Of a stretch of 64,000 nt of DNA, positions 35,971 through 45,433 are shown in pieces (positions within the stretch are counted from its first letter, which is position 1; every line of letters starts with the position of its first letter). Source of the DNA: an uncultured Oscillospiraceae bacterium (GTDB taxonomy: Bacteria; Bacillota; Clostridia; Oscillospirales; Acutalibacteraceae); assembly GCA_902465155.1 (NCBI GenBank), contig CABQLY010000001.1:124001-188000 (forward strand). The letters are read 5' to 3'. The notes under the pieces are model-generated. The model was given only the letters and a program-made list of their open reading frames with translations. It had not been told where the DNA came from and did not search any database. Position numbers and translations under genes: made by a program.

Positions 35971-38433
35971 ATGGCCGACGGTATTGTTGCCAGTGTTGTG
36001 TTAGAAAAAACGGTTTATCGGTTTGATAAACCGTTTGATTATTCCGTGCCCGCGGGGCTGGTAAGCGCCTGCCTGCCGGGGGTACGGGTTACTGTGCCCT
36101 TTGGGCGCGGCAACGCTACCAGAATTGGCCTTGTTTTAACGGTTCGCCCCGCCGAGCCGGGCCAAAGCAGCAGCCCAAACAACGGGCTTAAAGCGCTGCT
36201 TACGGTAGAGGATGAAAGCCCTATTCTTCCGCCCGACCTGCTGGCCGCCGTTGGCTTTTTGCGCGAGCACACCTTTTGCACCTATTACGACGCCGTGAAG
36301 TGCATGCTGCCCTTTGGACTTAGCCTAAAAATAGCCGAGTACATTGAGCCAAACCCGGCGGCCGATTGTAAAAAAATAGCCGCCCTTTCTTACGAGGGGG
36401 GTAAGCTGCTGGCCCTTTTGCGCCAAAAGGCCAAAAAAGGTCCGTGCCAAAAAGGGCAGCTGCTGGCGGCCGCCGGGCTGAACAGCCAAAGCCCCGCCTA
36501 CTTAGAGCTGCTAAAAAGCGGCGCCGCCGTTTTAACCGAAAAAGCCCGGCAAAATATGCAGGATCCAACCGTTAGCATGGTGCGCCTTTGCCAAAATGGG
36601 GCGCTGCCAAAGCTTACCCCAAAGCAGCAGGCCGTTGTGCAGTTTTTAACCCAAAACGGCGCGGCCGGCGCTAAAGAGGTTTTGTATTTTACCGGGGTAA
36701 CGGCGGCCGTGCTAAAGGCGCTGCAAAAAAAAAGCGTGCTAACCTTTTACAGCGCCCCGGCGCTAAAATATCAGCAAGAGCAGCGGCAGTCCAACGCTAA
36801 AATTACCCTAACGGCCGAGCAGCAGGCGGCCTTTAACAGCCTGCAGGACTGCCTAAATAAGGGCGATCCCTGCACCGCCTTGCTGTACGGGGTAACCGGC
36901 TCGGGCAAAACCAGCGTTTTTTTGCGCTTGGTAGACGAGGCCCTAAGCCGGCAAAAATCGGTGATCGTTATGGTGCCCGAAATTGCGCTTACCCCGCAAA
37001 CCCTTGGCCGCTTTCGTGCAAGGTACGGCTCGTCCGTAGCCGTTTTTCACAGCGCAATGCCGCTGGGTAAACGGCGGGAGGAATATTTGCGCGCTAAAAG
37101 CGGCGCCGCAACGGTTGCAATCGGCACCCGCTCGGCGGTGTTCGCCCCGGTTCAAAACCTGGGGTTAATTATTATGGATGAGGAGCAGGAGCACACCTAT
37201 AAATCCGAGCAGAGCCCTCGCTTTCACGCAAGGGAGGTTGCACGGTTTCGCTGCAGGCAAAACGGCGCGCTGCTGCTGTTGGGCAGCGCTACCCCGTCGG
37301 TAGAAAGCTTTAGCTTGGCCAAAAGCGGAAAGTACAAGCTGGTTACCCTGCCGCACCGCTACGGCAGCGCCGTGCTGCCGCAGGTTTTAACGGTAGATAT
37401 GCGACGGGAGCTGGCCGCCGGCAACACCGGAGTGTTCAGCCGCCGTTTGGCGCTGGAGCTGGAGCAAACGCTTCAAAATAAGCGTCAGGCAATTATTTTG
37501 TTAAACCGCCGCGGGCACAACACCTATGTTTCCTGCCCCGGCTGCGGCAAGGTTATGACCTGCCCTAACTGCAGCATCTCCCTAACCTACCACTCGGCAA
37601 ACCACCGTTTAATGTGCCATTACTGCGGCGCCTCCTTTCCGCTAACGGGTAAATGCCCGCAATGCGGGGGCGAAACGCTGCGTTTTTCGGGTGCGGGTAC
37701 CCAAAAAGCGGTGGAGGAGCTAACCGCCCTGTTTCCTAAGGCGCGCGTGCTTCGGCTGGATGCCGACACCACCCTTACGCGGGACGCCTTTGAAAAGGGC
37801 ATGTCGGCCTTTGCCAACGGGGAGTACGATATTATGCTGGGCACCCAAATGGTAGCCAAGGGGTTAGATTTTCCAAAAGTCACGCTGGTGGGGGTGCTCT
37901 CGGCCGACCAATCAATGTACAGTGACGATTACCGCTCTTTTGAGCGCACCTTTTCGCTTTTAACGCAGGTTATTGGCCGCTCCGGCCGGGGAAAGGAGCA
38001 CGGCATTGCCCTGGTGCAGACCACCGACCCGGAAAGCGAGCTGATTGCCCTTGCCTGCGCGCAGGATTATGAAAGCTTTTACCAAACCGAAATTGCCACC
38101 CGCCGGCTAATGATCTACCCCCCGTACTGCGACTTGGTACAGGTGGTTGTAACGGCCGAGTCTTTGGGCCTTGCCAAGCAGGCGGCGCTGCAGTTTTTTG
38201 AGCAGCTAAAGCAGACCCTGGCCCAAACCCCGCAAATTAAAATTATTATTTTGGGCCCGGCACCGGCCTCGGTGGTAAAGGTTAGCACCCGCTACCGCTA
38301 CCGCTTAATTTTAAAGGTGCACAACACCGCGGCCTTTCGGGCCTTAATGCGCGGGGTGCTGCAGCAGTTTTACCAAGCCCAGGGTAATAATGCTTTAATT
38401 ACGGTAGATGTAAACCCCGAAAACATTGTTTAA
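35971..38433 (+). CDS. priA: Primosomal protein N' (replication restart helicase)
   Basis: An 820-residue DNA helicase that reloads the replisome at stalled forks. It has an N-terminal DNA-binding domain (about 1-200), a helicase core with Walker A YGVTGSGKTS and Walker B IIMDEEQEHTYKSEQ, and an insertion with eight cysteines in four CxxC pairs that bind two zinc ions (CPGCGKVMTCPNC, CHYCG, CPQCG). Motif VI is in QVIGRSGRGKEHG. The Walker B is DEEQ instead of the usual DEEH. In Bacillus coaBC lies between rpoZ and priA; here it is absent. A 209-bp gap follows. Confidence 0.96.
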   Translation: MADGIVASVVLEKTVYRFDKPFDYSVPAGLVSACLPGVRVTVPFGRGNATRIGLVLTVRPAEPGQSSSPNNGLKALLTVEDESPILPPDLLAAVGFLREHTFCTYYDAVKCMLPFGLSLKIAEYIEPNPAADCKKIAALSYEGGKLLALLRQKAKKGPCQKGQLLAAAGLNSQSPAYLELLKSGAAVLTEKARQNMQDPTVSMVRLCQNGALPKLTPKQQAVVQFLTQNGAAGAKEVLYFTGVTAAVLKALQKKSVLTFYSAPALKYQQEQRQSNAKITLTAEQQAAFNSLQDCLNKGDPCTALLYGVTGSGKTSVFLRLVDEALSRQKSVIVMVPEIALTPQTLGRFRARYGSSVAVFHSAMPLGKRREEYLRAKSGAATVAIGTRSAVFAPVQNLGLIIMDEEQEHTYKSEQSPRFHAREVARFRCRQNGALLLLGSATPSVESFSLAKSGKYKLVTLPHRYGSAVLPQVLTVDMRRELAAGNTGVFSRRLALELEQTLQNKRQAIILLNRRGHNTYVSCPGCGKVMTCPNCSISLTYHSANHRLMCHYCGASFPLTGKCPQCGGETLRFSGAGTQKAVEELTALFPKARVLRLDADTTLTRDAFEKGMSAFANGEYDIMLGTQMVAKGLDFPKVTLVGVLSADQSMYSDDYRSFERTFSLLTQVIGRSGRGKEHGIALVQTTDPESELIALACAQDYESFYQTEIATRRLMIYPPYCDLVQVVVTAESLGLAKQAALQFFEQLKQTLAQTPQIKIIILGPAPASVVKVSTRYRYRLILKVHNTAAFRALMRGVLQQFYQAQGNNALITVDVNPENIV

Positions 38434-38642
38434 AGCCTTTAAGGCAGGTTTGCTGGGCGCTGCGGTCAACCAAGGCGCGCAGGCTGCCGCCGGGCGTTTC
38501 AACCAAAAAAACAGCCCTTGGCCGCCCACAAAGCCCCAAAATTTTTGCGGCACCAAACCGGCCGGTAACGGGCGTTGGCGCGGGAGAATTGAATCGAATA
38601 CAAATACAATACAATAAAATAGAATATAAAGGACGGATTACA

Positions 38643-39083
38643 ATGGCCATTCGCAATATTGTAAAATTAGGGGACCCGGTGCTGCGTAAAACAGCCCGCT
38701 CGGTGTTAGAATTTAACAGCAGAATTGCAACCCTGGTAGAAGATATGTTAGAAACCATGTACGCCGCCGAGGGGGTTGGCCTGGCCGGCCCGCAGGTAGG
38801 CGTGTTAAAACGCGTTTGCGTGGTAGATATTGGTGACGGCCCCATAGAGCTGATCAACCCCGTTGTTTTAGAAAAAAAGGGCGAGCAGCAGGAAAGCGAG
38901 GGCTGCCTTTCGCTGCCCGGGCGGTACGATGTTACCAGCCGGCCAATGTGGGTAAAGGTGCGCGCGCAGGACCGTTTTGGCAAAACCTTTACCGTAACCG
39001 GCGAAGGGCTTTTGGCCCGTGCCTTTTGCCACGAAATTGACCATTTAGACGGCATTTTGTTTATAGATAGATTGGCAAAATAA
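38643..39083 (+). CDS. def: Peptide deformylase
   Basis: Removes the formyl group from nascent proteins; Fe/Zn enzyme. The start at 38643 (MAIRNIVKLGDPVLR) has AAAGGACGG upstream. The 146 residues hold the three motifs GVGLAGPQVG, EGCLSLP (metal Cys) and HEIDHLDG (metal His pair and catalytic Glu). Neighbouring fmt adds the formyl group, the standard pairing. Confidence 0.96.
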   Translation: MAIRNIVKLGDPVLRKTARSVLEFNSRIATLVEDMLETMYAAEGVGLAGPQVGVLKRVCVVDIGDGPIELINPVVLEKKGEQQESEGCLSLPGRYDVTSRPMWVKVRAQDRFGKTFTVTGEGLLARAFCHEIDHLDGILFIDRLAK

Positions 39084-39159
39084 CCCCCAAAGCTGCCCCG
39101 GGCAGCCTTTGGTAAAGTTGCCGCACGGTGTTACAAATTAACTGTTTGGAGCGTTGTAA

Positions 39160-40122
39160 ATGCGAATTGTTTTTATGGGCACGCCGGATTTTTCGGTGCC
39201 GTGCTTAGAGCGGCTGATTGCCGACAAACACGAAATTGTAGGGGTTTTTTGCCGGGAGGATAAGGCCGTTGGCCGCAAACAGATTTTAACCGCTCCGCCG
39301 GTAAAGGTTTGCGCGCAGCAGCACGGTATTCCGGTTTTTCAGCCCAAAAAGGTTAAAAACAACCCCCAGGCGCTAAAGCAATTGCAGCTTTGGGCGCCGG
39401 AATTGGTAGTGGTGGTTGCCTACGGCCGCCTGCTGCCGCCCGAAATTTTAAATTTGCCAAAATACGGCTGCGTAAATGTGCACGCCTCGCTGCTGCCGCG
39501 CCACCGCGGCGCCTCGCCCATTCAGTGGGCCATTGTTTGCGGCGACAGCCAAACCGGCGTTACCACCATGCAAATGGATGAGGGCATGGATACCGGCGCC
39601 ATTTTACTGCAGCAAAAAACCAACATTTCGGCCGACGAAACGGGCGAAAGCTTGTTTTTGCGGCTAAGCCAAATGGGGGCCGAGCTGCTTTCTAAAACCG
39701 TAACGGCCTTAGCAGCCGGCACCCTAAAAGCAACGCCGCAGCCCCAGGCCGGCGTTACCCACGCCCCCATTATTACCAAAGAAATGGGCGTTTTAAACTT
39801 TAACCAAACCGCTGCGCAGTTAGATTGCCTTATTCGCGGGTTTACCCCTTGGCCGGCCGCCTTTTTTTACGCCAACGGCCGCCGTTTTAAGGTGCTAAAG
39901 GCCGCGCCGGCAGCGGTAAGCCTTTTGGGCGGGCCGGGCACGGCTTGCTTTAAAAACGGCCATTTTTACATTTGCTGTGCGCAAAACACGGTGTTAGAGG
40001 TGTTGGAGCTTTGCCCCGAGGGCTCTAAAAAAATGGCGGCCGCCGCCTTTATAAACGGCCGCTTTTTACCGGAGCATACGGTGCTTTCGGGCGCCGGCGC
40101 AGCGCAGGGGGAAAACGCTTGA
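39160..40122 (+). CDS. fmt: Methionyl-tRNA formyltransferase
   Basis: Formylates initiator Met-tRNA with 10-formyl-THF. The 320-residue protein starts MRIVFMGTPDFSVP, has the folate/catalytic segment VNVHASLLPRHRGASPIQWA with the active Asn and His, and a C-terminal OB-like tRNA-binding domain (about 205-310). TTGGAG precedes the ATG. It overlaps rsmB by 4 bp. Confidence 0.96.
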   Translation: MRIVFMGTPDFSVPCLERLIADKHEIVGVFCREDKAVGRKQILTAPPVKVCAQQHGIPVFQPKKVKNNPQALKQLQLWAPELVVVVAYGRLLPPEILNLPKYGCVNVHASLLPRHRGASPIQWAIVCGDSQTGVTTMQMDEGMDTGAILLQQKTNISADETGESLFLRLSQMGAELLSKTVTALAAGTLKATPQPQAGVTHAPIITKEMGVLNFNQTAAQLDCLIRGFTPWPAAFFYANGRRFKVLKAAPAAVSLLGGPGTACFKNGHFYICCAQNTVLEVLELCPEGSKKMAAAAFINGRFLPEHTVLSGAGAAQGENA

Positions 40123-41405
40123 ATAACGCCAGAAAGCTTTTTGTTTCACTTTTGCTGCGCGCCGAGCGGGAGGGCTACTCAAACCTTTTGTTAAACAGCG
40201 CTTTAAACGGTGCGGAATTAACCGAGGCCGACAAAGCCTTTGTAACCAGCGCCTTTTACGGCGTGCTGGAGCGCCGTAAAACCTTAGATTACATTTTAAA
40301 CGGCCTTTTAAAAAAGCCGCTTAGCAAAACGCCGCCCTACACTGCCGCTGTGCTGCGGGCCGGGGCGTACCAAATTTTGTACCTAACCAAAATTCCCGAA
40401 AGCGCCGCGGTAAACGAGTCGGTCAAGCTGCTGCGCCGCTCTAAAGAAAAGGGCAACGCCGGGCTTTGCAACGCCGTGCTGCGCCGCCTTTGCGGCCACT
40501 CCGCGCAGGAATTTTTACAAAACGCCAACGCCGCCGTGCGCTATTCGGTAGAGCCGTGGATTATAACCGCCTTAGCGCAGGATTACCCGAATTGGGAGGC
40601 CTTTTTGCAAAACGCCCTTTGCCCCCCGCCGGTACATATTCGCCTAAACACCATTGCCGCCCCCGCGGCGAAAACGCAGCAAATTTTAGCCCAAAATGGT
40701 GTCACCTTAACGCCGCAGGGGCCAAGCGGCTGCTTTAAAACAGCCGGGCTGCGCGGGGTAGAGCGCCTGCAGCAGCAAACCGGCTACGGCTTTTTTGTGC
40801 AAGAGCTGGCCAGTCAGCTGTGCGCCGGCTTTTTGCAGGCGCAGCCGGGGCAGCGCATTTTAGATTGCTGTGCCGCCCCGGGCGGAAAGTCCTTTTGCAC
40901 GGCGCTGAATGTGCAAAATAAGGCCGAAATTATTTCCTGCGATGTGCACGAGCATCGGGTAGGCCTTATTCAAAAAAACGCCGAGCGGCTGGGTCTTACC
41001 TGTATTCAGCCCCGGCTGCAAAACGCAGCGGTTTATTGTAAAGATCTGGGGCTGTTCGACCGTGTTTTGTGTGATGTTCCCTGCTCCGGGCTGGGCGTTA
41101 TGCGCCGCAAGCCGGAGCTAAAATATAAACAGCAGCAGGAGTGCGCCGCGCTGCCGCCGCTGCAGCTGAAAATTTTAACCAATGCGGCGCGCTACCTAAA
41201 GCCGGGCGGCCGGTTAATTTACTCTACCTGCACGGTGCTAAAGGCCGAAAACGAAAAGGTTGTGCAGGCCTTTTTGGCGGCAAACCCGCAGTTTTGCCCG
41301 CTGCCCTTGGGGGGCAGCCTTGGCGAGCAAAGCTCGCACACCTACTTTCCGCCCGAAACCGAGGCCGACGGCTTTTTTGTTGCCGCCTTGGGCCGCCGGG
41401 CTTAA
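40119..41405 (+). CDS. rsmB: 16S rRNA (cytosine-967-C5)-methyltransferase
   Basis: A 428-residue rRNA methylase with an N-terminal NusB-like RNA-binding domain (about 1-140) and a Rossmann methyltransferase domain. Motifs: DCCAAPGGKS (SAM), DVPCSGLGVMRRKPE (motif IV cysteine) and IYSTCTV (motif VI catalytic cysteine). The start codon is TTG at 40119, overlapping the fmt TGA; AGGGGG lies about 7 nt upstream. The gap of 207 bp to rlmN is AT-richer and may hold a promoter, but none is convincing. Confidence 0.95.
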   Translation: MNNARKLFVSLLLRAEREGYSNLLLNSALNGAELTEADKAFVTSAFYGVLERRKTLDYILNGLLKKPLSKTPPYTAAVLRAGAYQILYLTKIPESAAVNESVKLLRRSKEKGNAGLCNAVLRRLCGHSAQEFLQNANAAVRYSVEPWIITALAQDYPNWEAFLQNALCPPPVHIRLNTIAAPAAKTQQILAQNGVTLTPQGPSGCFKTAGLRGVERLQQQTGYGFFVQELASQLCAGFLQAQPGQRILDCCAAPGGKSFCTALNVQNKAEIISCDVHEHRVGLIQKNAERLGLTCIQPRLQNAAVYCKDLGLFDRVLCDVPCSGLGVMRRKPELKYKQQQECAALPPLQLKILTNAARYLKPGGRLIYSTCTVLKAENEKVVQAFLAANPQFCPLPLGGSLGEQSSHTYFPPETEADGFFVAALGRRA

Positions 41406-41612
41406 GAGCTTTACCGGCAGCTTTCCCCAAACATTCTTGCAAAATTTTATTAAGATTTTTCGTTAAGCATTTTACAAGGCGTGTTTTGCCAGCTGCTTTT
41501 ACACCGCTTTTCCGCCAAATATTTTGCCAAAAATTTTTAAAGGGTATTTTAATTTGTTACCGTAATTTTATAAGCCGCAGGCCGTTTCGGCCGCGCAAAA
41601 GGGGGTGCCTTT

Positions 41613-42653
41613 GTGCCGCTTAAAGATATAAAATCTATGACGCTGGACGAAATTTCTGCCGAATTTTCGACTTTTCAAGTGCCGGCCTTTCGCGCCCGGC
41701 AGGTGTACCTTTGGCTGCGCAAAGGGGTAACCTCCTTCGAACAAATGGTAAACATACCCAAAAAACTGAAAGAAGATTTGTGCAAGTTTTTTTACATTTC
41801 TACCGTAAAAATTAAAAAAAGACTTGAATCTAAGGTAGATGATACTGTAAAATACTTATATGAGCTTTATGATGGGGAGTATATTGAATCGGTGCTGATG
41901 AAGTATCATCACGGGTACACGGTTTGCATCTCCTCCCAGGTGGGGTGCCGTATGGGCTGCAGCTTTTGCGCTTCGGGCTTAAACGGCCTTTGCCGCAGCC
42001 TAACCGCCGGTGAAATGCTGGCGCAGGTTGAGTTTGCCGCGCGGGATAATAACATTCGCGTTTCTAATGTTGTTATGATGGGCATGGGCGAGCCGCTGGA
42101 TAATTTAAACAACACCGTTCGCTTTTTGCAGCTGGTGGGGGACCTTGACGGCCTTGGCATTGGTATGCGGCACATCTCGGTTTCAACTTCCGGGCTGGTG
42201 CCGGGCATTTACAAGCTTATGGAATACGGCTTTCCCATTACGCTTTCTATTTCGCTGCACGCCCCGAACGACGCCATTCGCAGCGCGGCTATGCCAATTA
42301 ATAAAGCGTACAATATGCAAAAGCTGTTAACCGCCTGTCGGGATTATATTCAAAAAACCGGGCGGCGTATTTCCTTTGAATACGCGCTGATCAGCGGCTT
42401 AAACGACAGTGACGCCTGCGCCGAGGAGCTGGCCGGGCGGCTGCACGGCATGCTGTGTCATGTTAACTTAATTCCGGCAAACCCGGTGGCCGAAAACGGT
42501 TACAAGCGGCCGGACCCAAAGCGGGTACAGCGGTTTTGCAGCCTGTTAAACAGCCGGGGAATTGTTACCACCGTGCGCCGCACCCTTGGGGCGGATATTA
42601 ACGCCTCCTGCGGGCAGCTGCGCCGTAAAACTTTGGAGAAAGGAAGTCGGTAA
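41613..42653 (+). CDS. rlmN: 23S rRNA/tRNA adenine-C2 methyltransferase
   Basis: Radical-SAM enzyme that methylates A2503 of 23S rRNA. The 346-residue protein starts at GTG 41613 behind AAAAGGGGG. The cluster motif is GCRMGCSFCASG; other signatures are MGMGEPLDN and SLHAPND; the C-terminal RTLGADINASCGQL has the second catalytic cysteine. It ends one base before the phosphatase start. Confidence 0.96.
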   Translation: MPLKDIKSMTLDEISAEFSTFQVPAFRARQVYLWLRKGVTSFEQMVNIPKKLKEDLCKFFYISTVKIKKRLESKVDDTVKYLYELYDGEYIESVLMKYHHGYTVCISSQVGCRMGCSFCASGLNGLCRSLTAGEMLAQVEFAARDNNIRVSNVVMMGMGEPLDNLNNTVRFLQLVGDLDGLGIGMRHISVSTSGLVPGIYKLMEYGFPITLSISLHAPNDAIRSAAMPINKAYNMQKLLTACRDYIQKTGRRISFEYALISGLNDSDACAEELAGRLHGMLCHVNLIPANPVAENGYKRPDPKRVQRFCSLLNSRGIVTTVRRTLGADINASCGQLRRKTLEKGSR

Positions 42654-42654
42654 A

Positions 42655-43383
42655 ATGCAAATCCACGCAAAAACAGACCGTGGCCTGAAACGCACCCAAA
42701 ACCAAGACGCATTTAACTTTGGCGTTGTTGGCAGTAACGCTGCCTGGGCAGTGGTTTGTGACGGCATGGGCGGTTCCGCCGCCGGCAATGTTGCCAGCGC
42801 CGGTGCGACCGAGGTATTCAGCACCGCCATGGCCGAAAATTTTAAACCGACAACCGAGCCTGCCACCGCGCAGCGGTTAATGGTACGGGCAATAGATTCT
42901 GCCAATGCCGCCGTTTTTAAGGCGGCCGAGCAAAAGCAGGAGCTGGAGGGCATGGGCACTACGGTAGTGGCCTGCACCGTAATAAACGGCAGCGTTAGCA
43001 TTGCCAATGTTGGCGACAGCCGCGCCTATTTACTGCGAAACGGCACCGTCACGCAGCTTACCACCGACCATTCGGTGGTGCAAAGCATGTTAGAAAACGG
43101 GCAGCTAACGGCCGATGAGGCCAAAAATCACCCCAATAAAAACATTATTACCCGCGCCGTTGGCGTGGCGCCCGATGTTACCGTTGACCTTTACAGCTGC
43201 GAGCTGCAGCAGCAGGATATTTTACTGCTTTGCACCGACGGGTTAACCAACTGCGTTAGCCCGCAGCAGCTGGCCGAATTTGCAGAGTCGGCACCGCCCG
43301 AGCAATTGCCGGAGCAGTTAATTGCCGCGGCACTGCAGGCCGGCGGGCCAGATAATATTACCGCGGTAATCTTACGGCAGTAA
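42655..43383 (+). CDS. prpC: PP2C-type Ser/Thr protein phosphatase
   Basis: Partner phosphatase of the PASTA kinase encoded next. The 242 residues hold the PP2C motifs RTQNQDAF, VVCDGMGG, GMGTTVVA, NVGDSRAYL, CTDGLTN and GGPDNIT, with all metal-binding aspartates. Start 42655 is 1 bp after the rlmN stop, with AGAAAGGAAG upstream; longer in-frame extension lies inside rlmN. Substrates probably include the kinase itself and cell-wall or translation proteins. Confidence 0.95.
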   Translation: MQIHAKTDRGLKRTQNQDAFNFGVVGSNAAWAVVCDGMGGSAAGNVASAGATEVFSTAMAENFKPTTEPATAQRLMVRAIDSANAAVFKAAEQKQELEGMGTTVVACTVINGSVSIANVGDSRAYLLRNGTVTQLTTDHSVVQSMLENGQLTADEAKNHPNKNIITRAVGVAPDVTVDLYSCELQQQDILLLCTDGLTNCVSPQQLAEFAESAPPEQLPEQLIAAALQAGGPDNITAVILRQ

Positions 43384-43447
43384 CGCCGCCGCTTCAGCTT
43401 AGTAACAGTTAAATTTACAAAACCGCTTTGCGGGGAATGGATGAGTT

Positions 43448-45433
43448 ATGGATAAATTTGTCGGTAAAAGATTAGACGGCCGGTATGAGATTAAAGAAAT
43501 TATCGGCGTTGGCGGCATGGCCGTGGTTTACAAAGCGTATGACAGCATTGAGGACCGCATTGTTGCTATTAAGATCTTAAAAGAGGAATTTGCCTCTAAC
43601 GAAGAATTTCAGCGTCGCTTTAAAAACGAATCCAAGGCCATTGCCGTGCTTTCGCACCCAAACATTGTTAAGGTTTTTGATGTTAGCTTTGGCGATCTAA
43701 TTCAGTACATTGTAATGGAGTATATTGACGGCATTACGCTAAAGGAATATATTGAGCGTAACGGCGTGCTGCCCTGGAGCGACGCGGTAAACATCTCTAT
43801 TCAAATTCTGCGCGGGCTGCAGCACGCGCACGATAAAGGCATTGTGCACCGCGATGTAAAACCGCAGAACATTATGATTTTGGCCGATAACACGGTAAAG
43901 GTTACCGATTTTGGCATTGCCCGCTTTGCCCGCAACGAATCTAAAACCATTACCGATAAAGCCATTGGCTCGGTGCATTACATTAGTCCCGAGCAGGTTA
44001 AGGGCGAACTGACCGATGAAAAAGCCGATATTTACTCGGTTGGCGTTATTATGTACGAAATGATAACCGGCACCCTGCCCTTTGAGGCCGAAAGCGCCAT
44101 TTCGGTTGCCATGATGCAGCTGCAGGCTGAGCCAAAGCTGCCAACCCACCTAAACCCGCTTATCCCCTTGGGGTTAGAGCAAATTACCATGAAGGCCATG
44201 CAAAAGGACGCCGCAAACCGCTATAAAACTGCGGCCGAAATGCTGCACGATTTAGAGCAGTTTAAGCGGGACCCGGAAATGACCTTTAAACCCACTTATT
44301 TTGTAGACGATTCCCCCACCCGGCACATTGGCAGCTTAAACTACAATTTGCCGGAGGAATCTGAGCCGGACGCCGAGGACGACCAAACCCCGCAAAGGGC
44401 GCCCATTGTGCCAATTTTAACCGGTGTTGCCGTGGCTTTTGTTGCGGCGGTTATTGTGCTGGGCTTAATTTTTATTCCGCGGTTGTTTGGCAAAACCAGC
44501 GGCGAGTTTGACTGCCCGAATTATGTTGGCCAAAATTACGAAACCGTAACCAAGGGCGAAAATAAAGAGGATTTTGTATTTGAAGTGGAATGGGTAGAAA
44601 ATGACACGCCCGCCAACCAAATTGTAGAGCAAACGCCAAAGGCCGGCCGTAAGGTTAAATCCGGCGCAACCGTTAAGCTAAAGGTTAGCAAGGGGCCGGC
44701 GGTTGTGGTAGTGCCGGTTGTTGCTAATTACGACGCTACCAAGGCCAAGGCCGTGCTGGAAAACGAGGGCTTTACCGTTATTTCGGTGCAGGAAAACAGC
44801 GAGGAGGTTGCCGAAAACTGCGTAATTCGTACCGAGCCGGCCGGCGGCTCTAATATGCCGCACGGCACCGAGGTTAAAATGTATGTTAGCGCCGGCACCC
44901 CCACCGAGTATATAGAAATTCCCGATGTTAAGGGCTGCTCGCTGGAGGACGCCAAAAAGCTGATTGAGCAAAATGGCTTTACCGTTGGCAATATTAGCGA
45001 AGTTAGCAGCGAAGCCGCCATGAAGGGCTATGTTGTTTCGCAGTCCCCCTCGTCCGGTTCGGGCAAAACCGCCGGCAAGGGCACGGCTATTAATTTAAGC
45101 GTTGGCACCGGCGTTATGGTTTACAAATTTACCATTTCGGTTCCGCTGCCCGATAATTACATTTCCCAGTACGGCACCGTTTCGGCGTGGGTAGATAACG
45201 CCCGCGTAAAGGAGACCGGGAAAATAGATATTTGGAGCTCCTCGAACACCTCCTTTAACATTGAAACCTCTAAAAAAAGCGTGCGAGTAGTTATTAAGCT
45301 TTCGCATAAAGAGAATAGCTACGACGACTATGTAACCTACACGGTAGACGCCACCACCGGCAAAATTAACGAAAGCCAAACTATTATTCACGCCTACCCG
45401 GAGTATGAGGGAACTGTTAGTGCAACCAACTGA
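43448..45433 (+). CDS. prkC: PASTA-domain Ser/Thr protein kinase
   Basis: A 661-residue membrane kinase. Residues 10-275 form the kinase domain: glycine loop GVGGMAVVY, Lys42, catalytic Asp136 in HRDVKPQN and DFG in TDFGIARF. One membrane helix follows (about 320-342). Outside are three PASTA units (about 355-560, e.g. IPDVKGCSLEDAKKLIEQNG) that bind muropeptide fragments in characterised homologues, then an extra beta-rich domain of about 100 residues (YKFTISVPLPDNYIS) not found in all members. It probably senses cell-wall state or germinants. It overlaps rsgA by 14 bp. Confidence 0.95.
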   Translation: MDKFVGKRLDGRYEIKEIIGVGGMAVVYKAYDSIEDRIVAIKILKEEFASNEEFQRRFKNESKAIAVLSHPNIVKVFDVSFGDLIQYIVMEYIDGITLKEYIERNGVLPWSDAVNISIQILRGLQHAHDKGIVHRDVKPQNIMILADNTVKVTDFGIARFARNESKTITDKAIGSVHYISPEQVKGELTDEKADIYSVGVIMYEMITGTLPFEAESAISVAMMQLQAEPKLPTHLNPLIPLGLEQITMKAMQKDAANRYKTAAEMLHDLEQFKRDPEMTFKPTYFVDDSPTRHIGSLNYNLPEESEPDAEDDQTPQRAPIVPILTGVAVAFVAAVIVLGLIFIPRLFGKTSGEFDCPNYVGQNYETVTKGENKEDFVFEVEWVENDTPANQIVEQTPKAGRKVKSGATVKLKVSKGPAVVVVPVVANYDATKAKAVLENEGFTVISVQENSEEVAENCVIRTEPAGGSNMPHGTEVKMYVSAGTPTEYIEIPDVKGCSLEDAKKLIEQNGFTVGNISEVSSEAAMKGYVVSQSPSSGSGKTAGKGTAINLSVGTGVMVYKFTISVPLPDNYISQYGTVSAWVDNARVKETGKIDIWSSSNTSFNIETSKKSVRVVIKLSHKENSYDDYVTYTVDATTGKINESQTIIHAYPEYEGTVSATN

